64,000 bases of DNA from Duganella radicis. Its GTDB lineage: Bacteria; Pseudomonadota; Gammaproteobacteria; Burkholderiales; Burkholderiaceae_D. How positions within the stretch are numbered: the first letter of the stretch is position 1; the number at the start of each line of letters is the position of its first letter. Shown piece by piece: positions 18,328-25,640 of this stretch. The notes below the pieces were generated by a model. The model had not been told where the DNA came from. It saw nothing but the letters and a program-made list of their open reading frames with translations, and ran no database searches. The translations under genes and the position numbers were made by a program. Location of the stretch: assembly GCF_009720825.1 (NCBI RefSeq), contig NZ_WNKY01000004.1, positions 1 through 64,000 on the forward strand. Direction: 5' to 3'.

Positions 18328-19686
18328 TCACAGGCCGTAATCCATCTCCTTGGGCGCCACGCCTTCATTCACGTTGGCGACGAAAGGCACAGCCTGGTCG
18401 GCCTGCTTGTAGACCACGCCCTCCTTCATCACGAAGCTCACCTTGGTCATCAGGCTGATGTCGGACAGCGGATTGCCCGGCACCGCCACGATGTCGGCAA
18501 ACTTGCCGGCGCTGATGCTGCCCAGATCCTTCTCCTGCTTGAGCAGCGCGGCGGCCTGCGTGGTGGCGGCCTGGATCGCGGCCAGCGGCGGAATGCCCGC
18601 CTCCACCATGTAGCCGAATTCCTTGGCGTTGTCGCCGTGCGGATAAACGGCGGCGTCGGTGCCGAAGGCGATCTTCACGCCGGCCTTGTAGGCGCGGCCC
18701 GCCGTGCCCTGGATCAGCGGGCCGATGGCGGCGGCCTTCACCGCCACCTGCGGCGGGAAGTAGCCCGGCACCTTGGCCTTGCCCTCCACATATTTGCCAG
18801 CGATGATGGTCGGCACATAGAAGGTGCCGTGTTCCTTCATCAGCTTCATGTCCTCCTCGTTCATGTAGGTGCCGTGCTCGATCGAATCGACACCGGCAAT
18901 CACCGCGCGGCGGATCGCTTCCGCGCCGTGCGCGTGCGCGGCCACCGTCATTTCGTAATCCTTGGCCGCGGCCACCACAGCCTTGATTTCTTCGATGGTC
19001 ATCTGCGCGTTGTCGGCACTCTTGCTTTCATCGAGCACGCCGCCGGACGGCATGATCTTGATCAGGTCCGCGCCATCCTTGTAGTGCTGGCGCACCGCCT
19101 TCCACGCATCGGCGGCGCTGTTGATGATGCCGTCCTTGGCGCCGTAGTCGGCCATCAGGTCGGCACGGTAGCCATCGGAATCGTCGGCGTGGCCGCCGGT
19201 GGAACCGACCGCTTTGCCGGCGGTGAAAATGCGCGGGCCGGGAATCACGCCAGCGTTGATGGCGTTGCGCAGCGAGATCGAGGTGTTGGCGTTGTCGCCC
19301 AGGTTGCGCACCGTGGTGAAGCCGGCCAGCAGCGTCACACGCGCGTAGTTGGTGGAACGGATCGCATAATCGGCGATATTCCAGCGGAACTGGTCGGAGT
19401 AGCCGGTGGGGCTGGTCTGGCCCGTCAGATGGGTATGGCTGTCGATCAGGCCCGGCAGACAGGTCTGGCCGGCGAGGTCGATCACGGTGGCGCCGTCAGG
19501 TGCGACCCGGCCCGCGCTCACCTGCGTAATGCGCTTGCCGTCGATGACCACCGTGGTCGGGCCCAGCAACTTGCCAGCTTGCGTATCCAGCAACTGGCCG
19601 CACTGGACGGCGACGACAGACGGCGCGGCGCTGGCGCAGGTGGCAAAGCAGGCGGCGATCACGGACAAAGCGGTATGAATACGCAT
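18328..19686 (-). CDS. Exported amidohydrolase (imidazolonepropionase-like metal-dependent hydrolase)
   Basis: This 452-residue enzyme starts at ATG 19686 with an AGGGAG ribosome binding site and a signal peptide (MRIHTALSVIAACFATCASA); the frame stays open upstream but has no start signal. It shows the amidohydrolase superfamily pattern: DSHTHLTG (metal-binding HxH), [26 protein letters not shown] and FGTDAAVYPHG (metal-binding Asp). Related exported enzymes hydrolyse X-Pro dipeptides or cyclic amides. The TonB receptor gene downstream may belong to the same unit. Divergent from the GH9 gene with about 60 bp between. Confidence 0.9.
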   Translation of the reverse strand: MRIHTALSVIAACFATCASAAPSVVAVQCGQLLDTQAGKLLGPTTVVIDGKRITQVSAGRVAPDGATVIDLAGQTCLPGLIDSHTHLTGQTSPTGYSDQFRWNIADYAIRSTNYARVTLLAGFTTVRNLGDNANTSISLRNAINAGVIPGPRIFTAGKAVGSTGGHADDSDGYRADLMADYGAKDGIINSAADAWKAVRQHYKDGADLIKIMPSGGVLDESKSADNAQMTIEEIKAVVAAAKDYEMTVAAHAHGAEAIRRAVIAGVDSIEHGTYMNEEDMKLMKEHGTFYVPTIIAGKYVEGKAKVPGYFPPQVAVKAAAIGPLIQGTAGRAYKAGVKIAFGTDAAVYPHGDNAKEFGYMVEAGIPPLAAIQAATTQAAALLKQEKDLGSISAGKFADIVAVPGNPLSDISLMTKVSFVMKEGVVYKQADQAVPFVANVNEGVAPKEMDYGL

Positions 19687-19746
19687 CGGAACAACTCCCT
19701 GAAAAAAGGTAAGCATAGATATTATCTCAACGCTGATTGATGTATC

Positions 19747-21999
19747 ATGAAAACGATTCCATATAAAAAACCGACGGAGACCACATTGAGCTTCCCTGCA
19801 TCCAATACTCGTGTTAGCGCTATCAAATACCTGAGCGCTGCCCTGCTGCTGGCCTTCGGCGCCGACGCTTCCGCCGCCACCCGCATCAACCAGGTGGGCT
19901 TTGAGCCGCAATCCGAGAAACTGGCCGTGGTAACCGACGGCACGGCCAGCAGCTTCGAGGTGGTGGCCGCCGATACGGGCAAGACCGTCTTCACCGGCAA
20001 ACTGGGCGCGCCGGCGCTGTGGAAGCCATCGGCGGAAACCGTGCGCCTGGCCGACTTCTCCGCACTGAAAACGCCCGGCGAATACCGCATCAAGATCGAC
20101 GGCCAGACGCTGTCCGACCGCTTCGCCATCCGCGACCATGCCTATCGCGCCCTCAACGCCGCCGCCATCAAGGCTTATTACCTGAACCGCGCCAGCATCG
20201 CGCTGCCGCCGCAATACGCCGGCGCCTACGCGCGTCCGGCGGGACATCCGGATGACAAGGTGCTGGTGCATTCGTCCGCCGCGTCGAGGCAGCGCGCCGA
20301 AGGCAGCGTCCTGTCCAGCCCCAAAGGCTGGTACGACGCCGGCGACTACAACAAATACATCGTCAACTCGGGCATTTCGACGTACACCCTGCTGGCCGCG
20401 TTCGAACACTTCCCGCAATACTTCGCCAAACAAAACCTCAACATCCCCGAATCGGGCAACGGTCTGCCAGACATCCTCAACGAAGCGCTGTGGAATCTGG
20501 ACTGGATGCTGACCATGCAGGACCCCAATGACGGCGGCGTGTATCACAAGCTGACCAACAAAGCCTTCGACGGCATGGAGATGCCGGATCAGGTCAAGCC
20601 CACGCCGCGCTACGTGGTCCAGAAAAGCACTGCGGCCGCGCTGGACTTCGCGGCCACCATGGCCACCGCCGGCCGCATCTTCAAGGCTTATGAACAGCAG
20701 CGTCCCGGCCTGTCGGCGCGCATGATGGCGGCGGCGGAAACGGCATGGAACTGGGCGCAGGCCAATCCGGCCGTGGTGTTCCGCAATCCGGCCGACATCA
20801 AGACCGGCGAATACGGCGACGCGCAACTCGGTGACGAATTCGCCTGGGCCGCTGCGGAGCTCTACATCGGCACCGGCAAGGACAGCTACTACCGCGCGAT
20901 CAAAGCGGACCAGCTGCCGGCTACCACGCCGTCATGGAGCGACGTCGGCGCGCTGGCCTGGATCTCGCTGGCGCAGCACCGCGCGCACCTGACGCCGGCG
21001 GCCGATCGCAAACTGATCGAAAGCCGCATCGACGGCCTGGCCGCAAGCCTGGCCGCCAACTGGAAAGCCTCCGCCTACCGCGTGGCGATGCAGGAAAAGG
21101 ACTTCGTCTGGGGCAGCAACGCCACGGTGCTGAATCAGGCCATGATGCTGTTGCAGGGCTATCGCCTGAACGGCAAGGCGGACTATCTGAACGCGGCGCA
21201 ATCGGGCCTCGACTACGTGTTAGGCCGCAACGCCACCGGCTACTCCTTCGTGACCGGCATTGGTGCGCGGCCGGCCATGCATCCACATCACCGCCCATCG
21301 GCGGCGGACAAGCTGGCGGCGCCGGCGCCGGGCTTCCTGGTCGGTGGCCCGCAGCCCGGCCAGCAGGACAAGAAAGACTGCCCTGTTCCCTACCCGGCCA
21401 AGCTGCCAGCCACGTCCTACCTCGATCACGTGTGCAGCTACGCCAGCAATGAAATCGCCATCAACTGGAACGCGCCGCTGGTGTACGTCTCGGCCGCGCT
21501 GGACCAACTTACCGCAGGAGCATCCATGGAGCAAAAAGTAGAACTGTCGACGCTAACTCGCCAGGAAGAACTGCTGCAATTCGACAGCTTCAACAACGAC
21601 ACCGCGCTGGCGCTGGGCATGAAGGTGATTGAACTGGCGCGCGCCGCCGGCAAATCGGTGGCCGTCAACATCACGCAGGACGGCACCATGCTGTTCTACC
21701 ACGGCATGCCGGGCACCAACGCCGACAACGCCAACTGGATACGCCGCAAGAGCAACCTGGTCAACCGCACCGGCCACAGCTCCTTCTACACCCACACCGA
21801 AGTGAAAAACGCCGGCGGCGATTACGACCACATTCCCGGCATGGACATGAAAGAGTTCGCGGCGCATGGCGGCTCCTTCCCGTTGGTGGTCAAAGGCAAA
21901 GGCCGCATCGGCACCCTCACCGTCAGCGGCCTGCCGGGAGCGGAGGACCACGCCATGGCCGTGGCCGCGCTGCAAGCGTATCTGAACGTCGACCTCTGA
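19747..21999 (+). CDS. GH9 endoglucanase/cellodextrinase fused in frame to a UPF0303 domain
   Basis: This 750-residue exported protein has a signal peptide (about residues 22-43), a CelD_N-type Ig-like domain (about 44-125, beginning ATRINQVGF) and a GH9 catalytic domain (about 135-592). Catalytic residues are present: D197 and D200 in GWYDAGDYNKY, the histidine in HHRPS and the acid E569 in YASNEIAINWNAP. From M594 (MEQKVELSTLTRQEELLQF) to the end it is a complete UPF0303/heme-degrading-like domain of 157 residues. A GCAGGAG ribosome binding site lies 6 nt before the ATG at 21526, so the second domain may also be made alone. The start may be TTG 19786, which has a GGAG site, rather than ATG 19747, which has none. 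Confidence 0.88.
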   Translation: MKTIPYKKPTETTLSFPASNTRVSAIKYLSAALLLAFGADASAATRINQVGFEPQSEKLAVVTDGTASSFEVVAADTGKTVFTGKLGAPALWKPSAETVRLADFSALKTPGEYRIKIDGQTLSDRFAIRDHAYRALNAAAIKAYYLNRASIALPPQYAGAYARPAGHPDDKVLVHSSAASRQRAEGSVLSSPKGWYDAGDYNKYIVNSGISTYTLLAAFEHFPQYFAKQNLNIPESGNGLPDILNEALWNLDWMLTMQDPNDGGVYHKLTNKAFDGMEMPDQVKPTPRYVVQKSTAAALDFAATMATAGRIFKAYEQQRPGLSARMMAAAETAWNWAQANPAVVFRNPADIKTGEYGDAQLGDEFAWAAAELYIGTGKDSYYRAIKADQLPATTPSWSDVGALAWISLAQHRAHLTPAADRKLIESRIDGLAASLAANWKASAYRVAMQEKDFVWGSNATVLNQAMMLLQGYRLNGKADYLNAAQSGLDYVLGRNATGYSFVTGIGARPAMHPHHRPSAADKLAAPAPGFLVGGPQPGQQDKKDCPVPYPAKLPATSYLDHVCSYASNEIAINWNAPLVYVSAALDQLTAGASMEQKVELSTLTRQEELLQFDSFNNDTALALGMKVIELARAAGKSVAVNITQDGTMLFYHGMPGTNADNANWIRRKSNLVNRTGHSSFYTHTEVKNAGGDYDHIPGMDMKEFAAHGGSFPLVVKGKGRIGTLTVSGLPGAEDHAMAVAALQAYLNVDL

Positions 22000-22014
22000 C
22001 AACAGGGAAAACAC

Positions 22015-23001
22015 ATGAGCGACATCATCCGCTGGGGCATCCTCGGCACCGGCCGCATCGCGCGCGACTTTGCCAACGCATTGAAAGACACGCCGGGCGC
22101 GGTGCTGGCGGCGGTCGGCTCGCGCAGCGTGGAAAGCGCGGCAGCGTTCGGCCGCGAATTTGGCAATCCGTCCGCCTATGGTTCATATCAGGCGCTGGCC
22201 GATGCGCCGGAGGTGGACATCATCTACATCGGCACGCCGCACCCGATGCACGCCGAGAACACGCTGCTGGCACTGCGGGGCGGCAAGGCCGTGCTGTGCG
22301 AGAAACCGTTCACCATCAACCTGCGCGAAGCGCGGCAAGTGGTGGCGGAGGCACGCCGGCGCAAGCTGTTCCTGATGGAAGCCATGTGGACGCGCTTCAT
22401 GCCGGCGCTGGCGGAAGTCAAACGCATCATCGCTTCCGGTGAAATCGGCGTGGTCAATTCCGTGCATGCGGACTTCAGCTTCGTCGCCACCACCGATCCG
22501 GAAAACCGCGTCAACAAGCGCGAGCTGGGCGGCGGCGCGTTGCTGGACCTGGGCATTTATCCACTGTCAATCGCGTGTGCGCTGCTGGGGCCGGCGGAAT
22601 CGGTGCAGGCGCAGGCGATACTGAGCGAGGCTGGTGTCGACATGACCACCGGCTTCACCATGAAGCACAAAGGCGGCACCATGTCGATCAGCAGTTGCTC
22701 GCTGCGCTCACGCTCGCCTTCCGAACTGACCGTCTCGGGCACGCTGGGCAGCGTGCGCATGGAAGGTATGTTCCACCTGTCGCAAACCGTGACGGTGAAA
22801 CTGGCCGGTGGCGTGAGCCGCACCGTCTCCACGCCCTACCTCGGCAACGGCTACGTGCACGAAGTCATCGAAGCCGGCCGCTGCCTGCGCGAGGGCCTGC
22901 TGGAGAGTCCGGGCATGACGCACGACGAGACCCTGGCAATGATGGAACTGCTGGACACCATCCGCGCCCAGATCGGCGTACGCTACCCGGCCGACGAGTA
23001 A
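22015..23001 (+). CDS. Gfo/Idh/MocA-family oxidoreductase
   Basis: This 328-residue NAD(P)-dependent enzyme begins 15 bp after the GH9 fusion gene and is surely co-transcribed. The Rossmann fold is WGILGTGRIARDFANAL (residues 6-22), the conserved EKP motif is VLCEKPFTIN (near 95), and the C-terminal domain carries GGGALLDLGIYPL with the conserved D-x-G. Family members oxidise sugars, sugar acids or dihydrodiols. Placement after a beta-glucan hydrolase suggests sugar processing, but the substrate is not determined. Confidence 0.9.
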   Translation: MSDIIRWGILGTGRIARDFANALKDTPGAVLAAVGSRSVESAAAFGREFGNPSAYGSYQALADAPEVDIIYIGTPHPMHAENTLLALRGGKAVLCEKPFTINLREARQVVAEARRRKLFLMEAMWTRFMPALAEVKRIIASGEIGVVNSVHADFSFVATTDPENRVNKRELGGGALLDLGIYPLSIACALLGPAESVQAQAILSEAGVDMTTGFTMKHKGGTMSISSCSLRSRSPSELTVSGTLGSVRMEGMFHLSQTVTVKLAGGVSRTVSTPYLGNGYVHEVIEAGRCLREGLLESPGMTHDETLAMMELLDTIRAQIGVRYPADE

Positions 23002-23053
23002 ATTCGTGCCAGTTGAAAAGCTTGAAAAAATCTGATGTAATTCACATCACAGT

Positions 23054-23130
23054 CGGGGCGTAGCTTAGTCCGGTAAAGCGCTACGTTCGGGACGTAGAGA
23101 TCGGAGGTTCGAATCCTCTCGCCCCGACCA
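23054..23130 (+). tRNA. tRNA-Pro (anticodon CGG)
   Basis: This is a 77-nt cloverleaf. The acceptor stem CGGGGCG (23054-23060) pairs with CGCCCCG (23120-23126), followed by A and an encoded CCA. The anticodon arm is CTACG-TTCGGGA-CGTAG, giving anticodon CGG for codon CCG. The T arm has GGTTCGAATCC. It sits between the GH9 operon and the AT-richer cellulase gene. Confidence 0.97.
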
Positions 23131-23488
23131 ATCGAGTCGTTGAGGTTAGACAAACCCGACTACGCTATTTCATTCCGCCAATTGGCAAATTTCATACTAG
23201 CTTCGCTAAAGTGCAGGGTGCAGAATCGTCGCATCGCCTGAGTCCAGGCGATATCGTCAGCAAAGGAGACATTGCGATGGTTCACAACAAAGGACGCGAT
23301 AACACGCCTGTTCTTCCTGCACGCCCCCTCCAGCCGCTGTTGTCTTCGAGGCCGGCGGCTTCCGAGTAATCCGCCCCTTTTCCCGTTCAAGTCCCTGACG
23401 GCCTGAATTGGCTGGGCGCGCGCCTGCTCGCCCCGCTCTGGCCATCGTTTCTAGCATCCCACAATATTAATCATGATAAGGTCATTAT
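23131..23488. other. 358-bp gap after tRNA-Pro
   Basis: There is no long gene. A perfect hairpin (ATCGCCTG-AGTC-CAGGCGAT, 23233-23252) precedes a possible 30-codon ORF. The last 40 bp are AT-rich and likely hold the cellulase promoter. Confidence 0.6.
23277..23369 (+). CDS. Possible 30-residue small protein
   Basis: An ATG preceded at 7 nt by AAGGAGA opens a 30-codon frame (MVHNKGRDNTPVLPARPLQP...), ending at TAA 23367. The strong ribosome binding site is the only positive evidence. No homologue is recognised, and it could be chance. Confidence 0.25.
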   Translation: MVHNKGRDNTPVLPARPLQPLLSSRPAASE

Positions 23489-25363
23489 ATGGATAATAAG
23501 CGTTTAATTATTACATCCGTTCTGCTAGCACTATCAGGAAGCATGACAAGCGTGCAGGCTCAAACCTGCACTCCAACTGCGGTTACACCATACATCAAGT
23601 TGGCTGGCGTCTGGAATCAGGCGGCAACTGCCTCGGTTAATGCTGGCAATCAAATTGTATTTGGACCACAACCAGTTAGCGGCGGGGCCTGGCTATGGAG
23701 TGGCGACTGTGGGACATCCGGCACTGCGCGTGAGCAAACCATAACGCCAAGCGCTAGCTGTACTGCAACAGCAGCCTATACCAACAGTTGCGGCGCAAAA
23801 ACCTCCCAGGACTTTACGATCAAGGTTCCTCTTTATCCGAGCTACAACACAAATCCAATTGCCCCGAACGCGACTGGCATGAGCAGTAACGCTACGCAAC
23901 TGGCCGCCAAAATAAAGCTGGGAACAAACGTTGGCAATACGATGGAAGCGTATGGTTGCCCCCCGGCGTCGGAGACTTGCTGGGGCAACCCGATGGTCTC
24001 TGCCGCTTATGTCAAACTGGTGAAGGACAGCGGTTTTGACGCGATTCGGCTTCCCGTGTCCTGGGATCAGTATGCCGATCAGAAGACTGGAAAAATCAGC
24101 GACGCCTGGCTCAACCGCGTGAAGCAAGTGGTGCAGTATGCAGTGGACAACGGGCTGTACGTCATCGTTAACATCCATTGGGATGGCGGCTGGCTGGAAA
24201 AGAATTTTACCGAGGATAAGAAGGAAGCGGTCAACGCCAAACAGAAAGCCTATTGGGAGCAAATTGCCACGGCACTGCGTGACTTTGACGAGCACGTCCT
24301 GTTTGCCAGCGCCAATGAGCCGGACGCCGACGACGCAGCCGAGATAGCAGTTCTGGAAAGCTATCACCAAACATTTGTCAATGCGGTTCGCTCGACGGGT
24401 GGTAGAAATGCTTATCGCGTGTTGATTGTCCAATCGCCACAAACCAACATCGATTTGGCTGCCAATCTTTGGAATGTCATGCCCACCGATACGATCACCG
24501 GCCGCCAAATGGCAGAAGTGCATTTTTACCCATTCAGCTGGTCGATCCAGACGCAAGACGAATGGTATGCCACCATGTTCTACTACTGGGGTAACGGCTT
24601 CCACTCGACGACTGACACCACGCGCAACTCAACTCGGGAGGAAGAGGATTATGTGAATGCGGAGTTTGCCAAAATGAAGGCAAAATTCGCTAACCGCGGG
24701 ATTCCGGTTGTGCTGGGAGAGTTTGAGGCTATGTACCGTACTCAGCTGACTGGCGATAACCTCGCCCTGCATCGCGCCTCGCGGGCGTATTATTCCCAAT
24801 ATGTGGCCCAGACTGCGCTTGCCAATGGCATGATTCCATTCTATTGGGAGATTGGCTCTGCGGTAGACTTGTTTAACCGCACCACTCCGGCTGTGAATGA
24901 CCCGCAAATTCTTGATTCACTTCTGGCAGGCGCAGGAAAAGGTGTCGTAGTAAGTGCGCGCCCAAATAGCTGGACTGTCAGCGCCGGGGCGGCAAATACC
25001 AGTACGGGCTCAAACATGCGGTTTACGCTGAACGAGGCGGGGGCGGCTGCTAGCTCTACCTTCGCCAATCCAGTTAATTTGAATGGCGCGACTTGGAAAA
25101 TGGTCCTTAATTTCGATCAGACGTTTGTCTCCGGTCGAAATGGAGGGATGGATCCCATTTTGCAGTTCTATGCTTACGCCGCGAATTGGACTGCTTCCGA
25201 GTTTAAGTGCTGGACCGCTAATCAAGCGCTGGTTGCAGATCAGGATACAGAATTCACATGTTCTGGCTTCACCATCCCGAATGCGGTGGGGGTTGGTATC
25301 CAATTCCCTAAAGCAGCAGGTTCCGTCACCATCAAGAGAGCAGCTATTAAATTTGCTCAGTAA
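23489..25363 (+). CDS. Secreted GH5 endoglucanase (cellulase)
   Basis: This 624-residue protein has a signal peptide (MDNKRLIITSVLLALSGSMT, cleavage near residue 25) and an N-terminal Ig/carbohydrate-binding-like domain (about 28-112, with FGPQPVSGGAWLWSGDCG). A GH5 barrel follows (about 140-470), then a C-terminal beta-rich module (about 475-624). The GH5 acid/base is E277 in ASANEPD and the nucleophile E411 in VVLGEFEAMY; DAIRLPVSWDQY is the conserved beta2 region. It should cleave beta-1,4-glucans outside the cell. Sampled lines are close to half GC, clearly lower than the neighbouring genes, and codon use is looser, which suggests transfer. Terminator downstream. Confidence 0.93.
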   Translation: MDNKRLIITSVLLALSGSMTSVQAQTCTPTAVTPYIKLAGVWNQAATASVNAGNQIVFGPQPVSGGAWLWSGDCGTSGTAREQTITPSASCTATAAYTNSCGAKTSQDFTIKVPLYPSYNTNPIAPNATGMSSNATQLAAKIKLGTNVGNTMEAYGCPPASETCWGNPMVSAAYVKLVKDSGFDAIRLPVSWDQYADQKTGKISDAWLNRVKQVVQYAVDNGLYVIVNIHWDGGWLEKNFTEDKKEAVNAKQKAYWEQIATALRDFDEHVLFASANEPDADDAAEIAVLESYHQTFVNAVRSTGGRNAYRVLIVQSPQTNIDLAANLWNVMPTDTITGRQMAEVHFYPFSWSIQTQDEWYATMFYYWGNGFHSTTDTTRNSTREEEDYVNAEFAKMKAKFANRGIPVVLGEFEAMYRTQLTGDNLALHRASRAYYSQYVAQTALANGMIPFYWEIGSAVDLFNRTTPAVNDPQILDSLLAGAGKGVVVSARPNSWTVSAGAANTSTGSNMRFTLNEAGAAASSTFANPVNLNGATWKMVLNFDQTFVSGRNGGMDPILQFYAYAANWTASEFKCWTANQALVADQDTEFTCSGFTIPNAVGVGIQFPKAAGSVTIKRAAIKFAQ

Positions 25364-25376
25364 GTTTCTGGCTCAC

Positions 25377-25407
25377 AGCCGGCTTCCTGAAGGAAGCCGG
25401 CTTTTTT
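25377..25407 (+). terminator. Terminator after the GH5 cellulase
   Basis: The stem AGCCGGCTTCC (25377-25387) pairs with GGAAGCCGGCT, followed by a run of T. It is a very stable intrinsic terminator 13 bp after the stop codon. Confidence 0.9.
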
Positions 25408-25582
25408 GAGTGCGGGGTTCTCTCGCAAGCCAACAATGTGATGCAATCCCCGTTCCTAAGCGCCGCAGCGCTTGTGGGCGGCAGAAAACGAAGTCACTTC
25501 CCACACCTGTAATCGAGAAAACGCAAGTAAGGAATTCCCTACCTGAAATGCAGACAGGGCTGACAGAGGCTGGCACCGGTTT

Positions 25583-25606
25583 TTGCTATGCTCGCGAGCA
25601 TAGCAA
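25583..25606. promoter_or_regulatory. Perfect 24-bp palindrome upstream of the diguanylate cyclase
   Basis: Half-sites TTGCTATGCTCG and CGAGCATAGCAA match with no mismatch and no spacer. It ends 34 bp before the proposed cyclase ATG, so it is either a dimeric repressor site or a hairpin in the leader. Confidence 0.6.
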
Positions 25607-25640
25607 TCGGGAGGGCCGTCAGATGATGGTTATCTAGTTT

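Noticed and set aside
19687-20826. N-terminal extension of the amidohydrolase frame over the GH9 gene
   Set aside because: The extension is antisense to GH9, and a signal peptide with a ribosome binding site starts at 19686.
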